A DNA stretch of 64,000 nt from DASQDN01 sp963833675. GTDB taxonomy: Bacteria > Acidobacteriota > Terriglobia > Bryobacterales > Bryobacteraceae. Both the position numbers and the translations under genes were made by a program. Shown here piece after piece: positions 26,085 to 34,497 of this stretch. Every line of letters starts with the position of its first letter. The stretch's first letter is position 1. Under the pieces are notes generated by a model. It was not told where the DNA came from. It saw nothing but the letters and a program-made list of their open reading frames with translations, and ran no database searches. The stretch covers positions 186,001 to 250,000 of the forward strand of contig CAWHYW010000019.1 of assembly GCA_963833675.1 (NCBI GenBank). Direction: 5' to 3'.

Positions 26085-26660
26085 GTGTGCATGTTTTGCG
26101 ATCCGGACATGTCGGATCGAATTAATTCGTACGCTCTCGTCAGCTATATCCCAGGGCGTCTCGGCGATTTCATTACCAGCCTTCGACAGGATTTAGTAGC
26201 TGGCTGTGTCGCGCAATCGCACGTTTCCATTCTTCCACCACGACCGCTGCAGATAGACGCGCAAGATGCGGCCGAAGAGATTCGTGCGGGAATTACCAAC
26301 TTCGGTTCGTTCGAACTGGATCTGCCTCGCATTCGGGTATTTGAGCAGACTTCAGTCGTTTTCTGCGAGATCGGGCGGGGGCGCGACGAGCTGTTTGAAA
26401 TGCACGAGGCAATGAATAAGGGCGGGCTGGCTTTCCGGGAGCCCTTCAAATATTACCCCCACATCACACTCGCACAGGGCATACCACCGGAACAGCTTTC
26501 CGAGGTCTACGAGCGCGCAATAGCGATCTGGGAAAAATCCGCGCCGTCTACCAGGGTCACCATTGAAAGCGTAACTTTCGTTCAGAATACTGTAGACAAT
26601 ATCTGGATTGACCTGGTCGACTGCGAATTACGCGGCTTAGCCGCCTTGCCGGTCGGCTGA
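26085..26660 (+). CDS. 2'-5' RNA ligase/2H phosphoesterase family protein
   Basis: 191 residues from the track start at 26085; ATG 26091 and ATG 26109 are alternatives. The two H-x-[TS] motifs of the 2H superfamily are present: SHVSIL near residue 45 and PHITLA near 124. Members cleave or join 2'-5' or cyclic phosphate bonds of RNA or nucleotides. It converges directly with the DUF420 gene (no gap). Confidence 0.87.
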   Translation: MCMFCDPDMSDRINSYALVSYIPGRLGDFITSLRQDLVAGCVAQSHVSILPPRPLQIDAQDAAEEIRAGITNFGSFELDLPRIRVFEQTSVVFCEIGRGRDELFEMHEAMNKGGLAFREPFKYYPHITLAQGIPPEQLSEVYERAIAIWEKSAPSTRVTIESVTFVQNTVDNIWIDLVDCELRGLAALPVG

Positions 26661-27074
26661 TTACATTCGGTACAGCATCCAGTACACGACTACTCCCGTC
26701 ACACTCACGTAGAGCCAAATCGGAAGCGTCCATCGCGCAATCCGCCGATGCTTCTCATACTTTCCTGTCCATCCCCGATACAGTGTCACTCCCGCTAAAA
26801 AGGGCACAGCCCCAGCGAGTACCGTGTGAGTGAGCAAAATTGACAGGTAGACTGTCCGGATCGTTCCGGTGCGCTGGAACCGCACCGAGCCAACCTGTGC
26901 GTGGTAGACGAGATAGCTGATCAGGAATGCCGTTGAGACCAGGAACGCCGCCACCATAACCCGCCGGTGGGTCGCTATCCGCTTTCTGCGAATCAGCGTA
27001 TAGCCCCATACTAAAAGTAAGGCGGAGCACGAATTCAACATCGCATTCAGCGCCGGAAGGTCTCGGACACCCAC
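26661..27074 (-). CDS. DUF420 membrane protein
   Basis: 137 residues with four membrane segments (about 5-23, 41-60, 76-98, 112-133). It starts VRDLPALNAMLNSCSALLL and has conserved His in YHAQVGS and LTHTVLAG, features of DUF420 proteins found beside heme-copper oxidase and SCO genes. It starts 2 bases after the SCO stop and closes the ctaA-ctaB-SCO operon. A role in oxidase assembly is inferred from context. Confidence 0.88.
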   Translation of the reverse strand: MGVRDLPALNAMLNSCSALLLVWGYTLIRRKRIATHRRVMVAAFLVSTAFLISYLVYHAQVGSVRFQRTGTIRTVYLSILLTHTVLAGAVPFLAGVTLYRGWTGKYEKHRRIARWTLPIWLYVSVTGVVVYWMLYRM

Positions 27075-27076
27075 GC

Positions 27077-27670
27077 TTATGCGGCTCCGGCTAGGAGCGA
27101 CTGCAGGTCCTTCTTGAGCTTTTCGATGCTCTCAGTGTCGGAGCTGTCGTAAAAGCCGCGTATGCGCGATCTTGCGTCAATCAGGACGAATCGTGTGCTG
27201 TGTTCCAAAGTGCCGTCGATATTGCCCAGCATGAACACGTCGCGGCTAAGATGGTGCAGGTCCTTTTGCGCCCCGGTAAGAAAGTACCACTTATCCGGAT
27301 TGGCGCCGAAGTTCTTTGCGTAGGTCGCCAGCGCTTCCGGTGTGTCACGGGCCGGATCGATGGTGAACGAGACCATCCGCAAATGCGGCGAATCCTTGAC
27401 GTCATCCCGAAGCTTCCGGAACTGCGAAGTCATCCTCGGACATGGTCCCGCGCAATTCGTGAAAATGAAGTTCGCCACCCAGATGTTCCCATCGAGCATT
27501 TCATTGCTGCGGAAGACTCGACCGCTTTGATCGGTCAGAGAAAAGTCCGGAACCACCCCGTAACTCGGTAGCGAAGACTGCGTGCCGCAACCTGCACAGA
27601 ACAGTAGCACCGCCAAAAGCACCCAAACGGAGTCGCCACGCGTAAGCGTGCGATGAAAAGGCAGTCTCAC
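27077..27670 (-). CDS. SCO1/SenC family copper chaperone, lipoprotein
   Basis: 197 residues from GTG. Lipoprotein signal with a Cys in LLFCAGCGTQ (near residue 28). Thioredoxin fold with the copper site CAGPC near residue 75 and the conserved His in LEHSTRFVLID near 163. SCO proteins deliver copper to the CuA centre of cytochrome c oxidase. The start overlaps the ctaB stop by 4 bases (GTGA). Confidence 0.93.
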   Translation of the reverse strand: MRLPFHRTLTRGDSVWVLLAVLLFCAGCGTQSSLPSYGVVPDFSLTDQSGRVFRSNEMLDGNIWVANFIFTNCAGPCPRMTSQFRKLRDDVKDSPHLRMVSFTIDPARDTPEALATYAKNFGANPDKWYFLTGAQKDLHHLSRDVFMLGNIDGTLEHSTRFVLIDARSRIRGFYDSSDTESIEKLKKDLQSLLAGAA

Positions 27671-28518
27671 AGGTGCGGCCGGTCGGCAATCATCAGGCAG
27701 TAAAGCAGCGGCAGGTACACAATAGAGCTCAGCAGCACTTTTCTAGCCGCAAACCTCGTACGCTCCGACAAGGTGCGAAATCCGAAGTACACATAAGTAA
27801 GACTAAGCAGGAACGCTCCGAGCAGATACAGATTGCCCGACATACCCAGGTAAGTCGGCAGCAAACTTACCGGAACCAGCAACAGAGCGTAAAACAAAAT
27901 CTGACGCGCAGTCCGTATCCCCGTCTCGTCCACGACCGGCAGCATCTTGATTCCGGCTTTAGAGTAATCGTCCTTATACAGCCAGGCGATCGAGTAGAAA
28001 TGCGGAAATTGCCACAGGAAAAGAATGCCGAAAAGCGTCCAAGCTTCCGGAGTTAATCCGCCATAGGCGGCAGCGTACCCGATGATCGGAGGCATCGCCC
28101 CTGGAATCGCGCCTATCGTTGTCGAGTGCGGCGTCACCTGCTTCAACGGAGTGTAGATGAACAGATAGCTCGAGAGTGTAAATGCGCCCAGAAGGGCCGT
28201 CAGTAGATTGGCCCCGAGCCAGAGTTCCACGAAACCGAGTACCGACAAAGCAATGCCGAAGAGGAGCGCATTTCTTGGAGTGATCCGCTGCGAGGGCAGA
28301 GGCCGTTTCTTCGTTCGCGCCATACGAGCGTCGGCGTCTCGCTCCCACCATTGATTCAGTGCAGCAGTGCCCGATGCAATCAGTCCGGTCCCGATTGTCG
28401 TATGAAGCAGGACCAGCCACGACCAGCCCGGACCGGCGCCGAAGAAAAAGCCGACAGCCGTACTCATCAGGATGAGCCAGGTGATTCTGGGCTTGGTTAG
28501 CTGTACGTAATCGTTCAT
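27667..28518 (-). CDS. ctaB: Protoheme IX farnesyltransferase
   Basis: 283 residues from ATG 28518 (MNDYVQLTKPRITWLILMS), overlapping the ctaA stop by 4 bases; the open frame upstream lies inside ctaA. UbiA-type membrane prenyltransferase with nine hydrophobic segments and the Asp-rich motif NQWWERDADARMART near residue 55, plus YTPLKQVTPHSTTIG. It attaches a farnesyl group to heme B, giving heme O, the precursor of heme A. Confidence 0.95.
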   Translation of the reverse strand: MNDYVQLTKPRITWLILMSTAVGFFFGAGPGWSWLVLLHTTIGTGLIASGTAALNQWWERDADARMARTKKRPLPSQRITPRNALLFGIALSVLGFVELWLGANLLTALLGAFTLSSYLFIYTPLKQVTPHSTTIGAIPGAMPPIIGYAAAYGGLTPEAWTLFGILFLWQFPHFYSIAWLYKDDYSKAGIKMLPVVDETGIRTARQILFYALLLVPVSLLPTYLGMSGNLYLLGAFLLSLTYVYFGFRTLSERTRFAARKVLLSSIVYLPLLYCLMIADRPHL

Positions 28519-29411
28519 CGCGAAACGGCCGGTAAACCCGATTCCATCACTGCCCGGGGCCGCACATGATAGAAGACTTCTAAAGTCAGAGCGATAGTGG
28601 AAGCCAAAGTAAGCGCGCCAAATGCGACGTGCGTAACTGTAGACGCTACAAGCATCGCAGTTGGAGCAGACTCCCAATGATTTAATCGCACAATGTAAGC
28701 CACCACACCCAACGCGATCTGAATTCCCGTAATCCCAATCAGTACCCAGGCGGAGTTCGTAAGCGCCGCATGCTTTGGAAATTGCACAATCACGAACGTA
28801 GCCACGGCCAGTATAAACATCGCAACAACGATAGCGCCGACAATATGCGGCAAAATTCCGAACGCCCGATGCCGGAAGCCGGCGCCCAGGGCCACCTGCG
28901 CCAGCGTCAGCACGGACGCGGTCACGGTCAGGGACCGAAGCGATGGCCAAGCGCTATCTTCAACAATCGTAGGACCTTTTCGCCACTCGGGAGAAGTGAA
29001 GAGGGCGATGGCAACGGTAGTTGAAAAAAAGAGCTGTGCCAGACACGCATGACTGATACTGACAGCTTTGGGCAGAAGGAAGAGAACGGTCACGCCGCCC
29101 AGAACACCTTGCACGATAACCGCGACCACCGCAACCAGTCCCAGCCGGCGTAACCAAGCCCGTCTTTCGGCCCGCCACAGCCAAACTGCCAAAATTACTG
29201 TGAGAAACCCGACCGTGCTGGCGATCATGCGGTGACCATGCTCGTAAAACACACCGCCCTTCATCTCCGGCATGACCTGTCCGTACGATAGCGGCCAATC
29301 CGGCACCGAAAGCCCGGCCTGATTGCTGGTTACCGACGCGCCCGCTATGACGAGAAAGAGGGTACTTACCGCGAGAAGAAGCGCAAAACGATGCAGCGCC
29401 ACGTTCACCAT
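28515..29411 (-). CDS. ctaA: Heme A synthase
   Basis: 298 residues with eight membrane segments, the COX15/CtaA pattern. Conserved His residues appear in YEHGHRMIAS near residue 58, SISHACLAQLFF near 119 and AFGAL/THVAFG near 255; the first pair binds heme. It oxidises heme O to heme A. It is the first gene of ctaA-ctaB-SCO-DUF420, indicating an aa3-type oxidase in this organism although no oxidase subunit is in the window. Confidence 0.94.
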   Translation of the reverse strand: MVNVALHRFALLLAVSTLFLVIAGASVTSNQAGLSVPDWPLSYGQVMPEMKGGVFYEHGHRMIASTVGFLTVILAVWLWRAERRAWLRRLGLVAVVAVIVQGVLGGVTVLFLLPKAVSISHACLAQLFFSTTVAIALFTSPEWRKGPTIVEDSAWPSLRSLTVTASVLTLAQVALGAGFRHRAFGILPHIVGAIVVAMFILAVATFVIVQFPKHAALTNSAWVLIGITGIQIALGVVAYIVRLNHWESAPTAMLVASTVTHVAFGALTLASTIALTLEVFYHVRPRAVMESGLPAVSR

Positions 29412-29632
29412 GCGTAGAATTATTCTACTCCCAAAAGATTAGAAGCGCTAACTGTAATGTACGATACTATAAATTTACCTATTTATTGCCTACTCTCAAA
29501 GACTCCGACGCGGCCGGGATTTCACCTCTCGTTCTTGCCCTATTCGTGAAAACTAGCTAACTTAGTTGTTTCCACGCTGATGCCTACCAATGCTCCTGTA
29601 ACTGTGGCTCACTCGCTAGGCCAAGGACAGTA
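29412..29632. promoter_or_regulatory. Divergent promoter region between ctaA and purE
   Basis: 221 bases, AT-rich near 29440-29490 and separating divergent operons, so it must hold promoters for both. A small inverted repeat AACTA-7-TAGTT occurs around 29550. caaggac just before ATG 29633 serves as the purE ribosome site. No purine-riboswitch fold was recognised. Confidence 0.4.
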
Positions 29633-30118
29633 ATGGACACGCCGCTGGTTGCTGTCATCATGGGCAGCAAATCAGATTGGGAAACGATGAGGCACGCAGA
29701 CGAAATGCTTGCGCGTTTCGACGTGCCGCATGAGTGCGCGATCATATCTGCGCACCGCACCCCTCAGCATATGGCGGAGTTCGCGGCATCCGCCGAAGCT
29801 CGAGGTTTGGAAGTCATCATCGCCGGGGCGGGCGGAGCGGCTCACTTACCGGGCATGGTCGCCGCGCAGACTCTGCTCCCCGTGTTCGGCGTTCCGGTGG
29901 AGAGTCACGCCTTGAAAGGAATGGACTCTCTTTTATCTATCGTCCAAATGCCGGGCGGTATACCCGTGGGTACGCTCGCAATCGGGAAAGCCGGCGCGAT
30001 CAACGCGGCGCTTTTAGCTGTGGCAGTTCTCGGAAACTCGCGGCCGGCCCTGCGAGAAAAGCTTCGTGCGTTCCGCGCTGAACAGACGGACAAGGTGCGC
30101 CAGGATACGCTCACATGA
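29633..30118 (+). CDS. purE: N5-carboxyaminoimidazole ribonucleotide mutase
   Basis: 161 residues, standard class I PurE. MGSKSDWETM near residue 10 and the active-site SAHRTPQHM near 38 are diagnostic, followed by AGAGGAAHLPGMVAA. It moves the carboxyl of N5-CAIR to give CAIR in de novo purine synthesis. The stop overlaps the purK start by 4 bases. Confidence 0.97.
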   Translation: MDTPLVAVIMGSKSDWETMRHADEMLARFDVPHECAIISAHRTPQHMAEFAASAEARGLEVIIAGAGGAAHLPGMVAAQTLLPVFGVPVESHALKGMDSLLSIVQMPGGIPVGTLAIGKAGAINAALLAVAVLGNSRPALREKLRAFRAEQTDKVRQDTLT

Positions 30119-31257
30119 AGCCCATCCTACCCGGGGCAACTTTGGGAGTACTCGGCAGTGGGCAGCTCGGCCGCATGTTCGCGATTGCCGCACGGCGGAT
30201 GGGCTATCGAGTTCACACCTATTCGCCAGAGACCGACACGCCTACCGGCCAGATATCCGATCTCGAAGTCACGGCGTCTTATCACGATCTCGATCGGGTG
30301 CGCGAATTTGCGCGCAACGTAGCTGTCGTGACCTTCGAGTTTGAAAATGTTCCAGTCGACGCAGCGAATGCGGCCGCCGAACATACCTTAGTGCGGCCCG
30401 CCGGATCGGTGCTGCACATCACGCAGAATCGGATTCGAGAAAAGACATACCTGCTGAATGCGGGATTGCCCGTCACGCCCTTCGCTACGATCGATTCTCT
30501 CGAATCGCTGCGGCAGGCGGTTGCGAAGCATGGGTGTCCATCGATTCTAAAAACCGCCGGCTTTGGATACGACGGCAAAGGACAGATCTTCATCTCTCGT
30601 CCACAGGACGCCGATGCGGCGTGGGATGCAATCGCCCGCTGCCCCGCGGTACTCGAGTGCTTCGTCGATTTCGAACAGGAGATCTCTGTCGTTGCGGCGC
30701 GAGGTGTTGACGGATGTTTTGCTTACTTCCCCACATCCCACAACGAGCATCTGAACCAGATCCTCGACGTTTCCGTTGCTCCGGCGCCGTTAACGGAAAA
30801 AGTCAGAGTGCGAGCCGTGGAGATTGCGCGAGCCGTCCTGGAGAAGCTCGACGTGGTTGGTGTCCTCTGCGTAGAATTTTTCGTGACGCATGACGGGGAA
30901 TTGATGATCAATGAGCTTGCGCCTCGTCCGCACAACTCAGGTCATTACACTTTCGACGCATGTGTGACGAGCCAGTTCGAGCAGCAGCTTCGGGCAGTGT
31001 GCGGGCTTCCGCTCGGCTCCACCGAACAACTGTGTCCAGCCGCGATGGCGAATGTTCTCGGAGACTTGTGGCTGCCCGGCGAGCCCGACTGGGAAGCGGC
31101 TTGTGCATTCCCCGGAATCAAGCTGCACCTTTACGGCAAACTCGAAGCGCGCCCCGGCCGTAAGATGGGCCATTTGACAGCATTAGGTGAAGATGCGGAG
31201 GCAACTGTCCGTGCTGCCCGGAAATCTCTGACCTCGGCTACCGCAAAAATAGGGTAG
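30115..31257 (+). CDS. purK: N5-carboxyaminoimidazole ribonucleotide synthase
   Basis: 380 residues, ATP-grasp. The N-terminal LGVLGSGQLGRMFAIAARRMGY is typical; the ATP-grasp core has GYDGKGQ near residue 148 and FEQEISVVAARG near 188; NELAPRPHNSGHYT near 264 is the metal/phosphate site. It carboxylates AIR with ATP and bicarbonate and hands N5-CAIR to PurE. A short GC hairpin (TAGGG/CCCTA) lies at the stop. Confidence 0.97.
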   Translation: MKPILPGATLGVLGSGQLGRMFAIAARRMGYRVHTYSPETDTPTGQISDLEVTASYHDLDRVREFARNVAVVTFEFENVPVDAANAAAEHTLVRPAGSVLHITQNRIREKTYLLNAGLPVTPFATIDSLESLRQAVAKHGCPSILKTAGFGYDGKGQIFISRPQDADAAWDAIARCPAVLECFVDFEQEISVVAARGVDGCFAYFPTSHNEHLNQILDVSVAPAPLTEKVRVRAVEIARAVLEKLDVVGVLCVEFFVTHDGELMINELAPRPHNSGHYTFDACVTSQFEQQLRAVCGLPLGSTEQLCPAAMANVLGDLWLPGEPDWEAACAFPGIKLHLYGKLEARPGRKMGHLTALGEDAEATVRAARKSLTSATAKIG

Positions 31258-31448
31258 AACCCCTACATTCTCTCTCCCCAGTACTGTTCGGGTGACTGCA
31301 GGCCCAGTACTAACACCCATTGTTTCAGTTACTTAGCAGGACTTGCGGTTCTTGTACACATTTGATTCCCACTGTATGATTTCCAAAGAGTAGGCAAACC
31401 ACTCGCTGGTCTATCTACAACAAAAGATTTCGGAGAGAGAGAACAAAC
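31258..31448. other. Leader upstream of the PEP-CTERM gene
   Basis: 191 bases without an ORF. A strong ribosome site (ggagagagag) lies about 10 bases before GTG 31449. I looked for the sigma-54-like element reported upstream of PEP-CTERM genes and found no convincing -24/-12 pair. Confidence 0.35.
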
Positions 31449-32168
31449 GTGTCATTCAACCGTCCATTCATGATCGGAGCATGCTTCCTGGCGCTGGTTT
31501 GCCATGCTCGCGGCGCAACCATAACTAGTTCCGGGTCGGACGTTTTCAACGCGACGACCACGTACACAATCCACATCAATAACGGAGGTAATGAGCAGAA
31601 CCCTGCTTTCGGGACCAATCCTGTCACCAATACCGGTGATTCATTCGTAATGGGGTCGTACTCGAGTGCCGTGCCCGATACGCCTGGAAGCTTGGTCAGC
31701 GCATTACTGACTCTAAGCTGGTCTGCCGCCCCGGTGAGCGTTACCGGCGCGGGTACCGCTACTTATACCCCCACTTTTGCTGCCACCACCCATTCAGCAA
31801 CATTTGTCACGATCACTGCGGGAGCGGCGACGGCCACCATCAACCTGAGCCCGGCAGTATCAACCACGATCAATCTGTTGAACTATGCCGGCTTTGACGC
31901 GGCGCTTAGAGCGGATTCGCCCATTACTGTGGCTTGGCAGTCCTCCAGTTTGTTTGCACGTACCGTAGGTGAGAAGAGGACCAAGGATACGGTCAAGAAC
32001 GTTACCCTCGATTACAATCTCGCAAGCGCAATCACCGCGACGGCTGGGTTGGTGATCGATTACAACAATCAGCCGCCGCCATCTAGCGTCCCGGAACCTG
32101 CGACCTATGCTCTCATCGGCCTCGGCCTGATCGGCTGCCGGTTTCTACCACGCACATTTCGAAGGTAA
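31449..32168 (+). CDS. PEP-CTERM sorting-domain protein
   Basis: 239 residues from GTG. N-terminal signal peptide (to about residue 24, HARGA), a Thr/Ala-rich beta-type body without a known catalytic site, and a C-terminal PEP-CTERM tail: VPEPATYALIGLGLIG then basic RFLPRTFRR. Exosortase (EpsH/Xrt) recognises such tails, cleaves and transfers the protein, typically in EPS-producing bacteria. The exosortase is not here, but the Wza-Wzz-kinase set at 40-43 kb belongs to the same biology. It is monocistronic, followed by a terminator. Confidence 0.9.
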   Translation: MSFNRPFMIGACFLALVCHARGATITSSGSDVFNATTTYTIHINNGGNEQNPAFGTNPVTNTGDSFVMGSYSSAVPDTPGSLVSALLTLSWSAAPVSVTGAGTATYTPTFAATTHSATFVTITAGAATATINLSPAVSTTINLLNYAGFDAALRADSPITVAWQSSSLFARTVGEKRTKDTVKNVTLDYNLASAITATAGLVIDYNNQPPPSSVPEPATYALIGLGLIGCRFLPRTFRR

Positions 32169-32188
32169 TTCATTTCTTCTCCAATGAA

Positions 32189-32213
32189 GGCGCGTGATCC
32201 TCAATCACGCGCC
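32189..32213 (+). terminator. Rho-independent terminator after the PEP-CTERM gene
   Basis: A perfect 10-bp GC-rich stem (ggcgcgtgat / atcacgcgcc) with a 5-nt loop, followed by attttcgtttc. It begins 20 bases after the stop and overlaps the end of the convergent MFS gene, so it may serve both directions, better on the plus strand because of the T-rich tract. Confidence 0.8.
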
Positions 32214-33475
32214 ATTTTCGTTTCAGTGCGCCAAAGGCGTTGCGCCCAAATCCAGAGCCCGCTCGGAATCAGCATCAGACACCCGACAACAAGAGCCAAC
32301 ATACGCACTGGCAATCCCGCATCTACTGAAACACCTGCAAAGAATGTAACCACAGAAAGAGTACCCATCGTGAATGCAAACTCGGCCGAGAATACACGGC
32401 CCCGGTACTTATCTTCGGTGTACTTCTGCAGCAGCGTGGTAGAGAACACCCACGCGATCGAACCACCTGAGTGAGCGATAGCAACAGCGAGACAAACGAT
32501 GGGCAAGGACGGCGCCCACGAAACCGTAAGATAGCCGAAGCACGCGATCCCGTAGGCAAACATGATGCCGGACCGCATCCGTTGCTCGCTGTATCCGGAC
32601 CAGCGTCCGGCTATCAGCGGCCCACAAAGCGCGCCCACTCCCCGCGCGCAGAATAGCAAACTCATGCCAAGCATTCCGGCTGAGTTTGGCTCATCTCCGA
32701 CGGGAAACATGCGTTCCCCATAAAAAGGCAGAATGATCCAGTTTGCGCCGAGAATCGCGGTGCCCGTCTTAACGAACATCGTCGCCAGCAGTCTGCCGTC
32801 CCGGCGAACGTAGCGGATGCCCTCTGCGATCGGCGAGAAGTCGGCCAGTTCCCGAGGATGGAACGGCGGCGCATTCTCGAGATGCGGCTCCTTGAACCGC
32901 ATCGCTCCGATCAACAATGCCGAAAGGACGAATGAGAGCGAATTGACAATGAAAACCGTATTCCGCCCGAAAGCTGCGGCGAGCAGCCCGCCGATCCCGG
33001 CGCCGAGCGCCAGCCCGACGCTCCAGGTCACGGAAGACAACGCGTTCGCAACCATAGTCTCCTCGGATCCGGACGTGATATTCGGGATGACCGCGCTGCG
33101 ACCCGGCTCAAATAACGCCCAAAAGAGAGTTTCGAGGAAAAGCAAGACATAGAGCAGCGACGCTGCCCCGGGCGTCTGAGCGAACAACATGCAGAACGTA
33201 ATCACCGCCCGCGCGCAATCGGCGACAATCATCACCCTGCGACGGCTAAGTCTGTCATTCAGGACTCCTGCCGCCGGAGCCATAATCGTTTGCGGCAGCA
33301 CCTGCAGCATGAAGGCGAACGCGACGGCGCGGGCCGAATTCGTCACCTCGAGAATCAGGCTATAGATCGCAACCGCGTAAAGCCAGTCACCGAGTTCGCT
33401 GATGAGCTGCGCCACCCACAACAGCCGGACATTTCGATTTGTCCGAATCAGCCGGCTGTAGGCGCCGACATCCAT
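32201..33475 (-). CDS. MFS transporter
   Basis: 424 residues with about 11-12 hydrophobic segments. The N-terminus NRNVRLLWVAQLISELGDWLYAVAIYSL is typical of the MFS_3/enterobactin-exporter-like group, and DRLSRRRVMIVADCARAV is the loop 2-3 signature. Substrate unknown; efflux is likely. It follows trpS by 1 base, so the two are co-transcribed. Confidence 0.9.
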   Translation of the reverse strand: MDVGAYSRLIRTNRNVRLLWVAQLISELGDWLYAVAIYSLILEVTNSARAVAFAFMLQVLPQTIMAPAAGVLNDRLSRRRVMIVADCARAVITFCMLFAQTPGAASLLYVLLFLETLFWALFEPGRSAVIPNITSGSEETMVANALSSVTWSVGLALGAGIGGLLAAAFGRNTVFIVNSLSFVLSALLIGAMRFKEPHLENAPPFHPRELADFSPIAEGIRYVRRDGRLLATMFVKTGTAILGANWIILPFYGERMFPVGDEPNSAGMLGMSLLFCARGVGALCGPLIAGRWSGYSEQRMRSGIMFAYGIACFGYLTVSWAPSLPIVCLAVAIAHSGGSIAWVFSTTLLQKYTEDKYRGRVFSAEFAFTMGTLSVVTFFAGVSVDAGLPVRMLALVVGCLMLIPSGLWIWAQRLWRTETKMARD

Positions 33476-33476
33476 G

Positions 33477-34466
33477 TCACGCCCGAGTGTACAATCCCAT
33501 CCGGGATTTCACGAGTTCTACCGTGGAATTTGCAATTGGCATAACTCGTTCGGCCCCTTCGCGGAGAACGCCGTCAAGATAGGCCCGGTCTGCTGTGATC
33601 TCCTTATAGCGCTGCTGGAGAGGTTGAAGGCTCGAGGCGACCATTTCGCCGACTTGCTTTTTCAGATCGCCGTATCTCATACCGGCAAAATGCGAACGCA
33701 TTTGTTCGTCACTCCAGTCGCTGAAGGCTTGGTAAATGCCGAGCAGATTCGCAATTCCCGGACCCATTCGCTCGAAATCCACGCCGGGATTCGAATCGGT
33801 GGTCGCCTTCATGAATTTCTTCCGAATCACCTCAGGAGGATCCAGAAGCGCGATCGCATGTCCAGAACCCATTGCGGATTTGCTCATCTTCTTCTCGGGA
33901 TCATCCAATCCCATCACCCGCGCGCCGACCGTCGGAAGCTTGGTTGCAGGCATCGTGAACGTGTCGCCATAAAGGGAGTTGAAACGCTGCGCGATATCGC
34001 GCGCGAGCTCCAGGTGTTGCGCCTGGTCGTCGCCGACCGGGACAATCGCAGCCTGATAGAGCAGAATATCAGCAGCCATCAGGACGGGATACTGCAACAA
34101 TCCATCGCCCACCGTCTCCTGGCCCTCGGATTTCGCCTTGAATTGCGTCATCCGGTAAAGCCACCCGATCGGCGTTACGCAAGTCAGCATCCAACTGAGT
34201 TCGGCGTGCGCAGGTACGCTCGATTGCACGACAACGGCCGAATGCTTCGGGTCGATTCCGGCAGCAAGGAACAGCGCCGCGATCTCCCGGATTTTTTCGC
34301 TCAACTCCTGCGGGTTTTGGTAAATCGTGATGGCGTGCAGGTCGACGATGCAAAAGATGCTCTCGTAGTCGTACTGGATTTTGACCCAGTTTTTCAGAGC
34401 GCCAAGATAGTTTCCGATATGAAGATTGCCGGTCGGTTGGACACCGGACAATACTCGTGCTTTCAT
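33477..34466 (-). CDS. trpS: Tryptophanyl-tRNA synthetase
   Basis: 329 residues from ATG 34466 (MKARVLSGVQPTGNLHIGNYLGAL); an open frame reaches 34646 but overlaps the divergent methyltransferase gene. The HIGH-type motif is HIGN at residues 14-17 and KMSKS lies near residue 192 (EKKMSKSAMGSGHAIAL). It charges tRNA-Trp. A 374-residue open frame opposite to this gene is a shadow. Only 31 bases separate it from the divergent RlmD-like gene. Confidence 0.96.
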   Translation of the reverse strand: MKARVLSGVQPTGNLHIGNYLGALKNWVKIQYDYESIFCIVDLHAITIYQNPQELSEKIREIAALFLAAGIDPKHSAVVVQSSVPAHAELSWMLTCVTPIGWLYRMTQFKAKSEGQETVGDGLLQYPVLMAADILLYQAAIVPVGDDQAQHLELARDIAQRFNSLYGDTFTMPATKLPTVGARVMGLDDPEKKMSKSAMGSGHAIALLDPPEVIRKKFMKATTDSNPGVDFERMGPGIANLLGIYQAFSDWSDEQMRSHFAGMRYGDLKKQVGEMVASSLQPLQQRYKEITADRAYLDGVLREGAERVMPIANSTVELVKSRMGLYTRA

Positions 34467-34497
34467 GCTAGGTGGGGCGGACAAACCCCATCGTACA

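Noticed and set aside
31258..31448. Sigma-54-type element expected before PEP-CTERM genes
   Set aside because: No matching -24/-12 pair was found in the leader.
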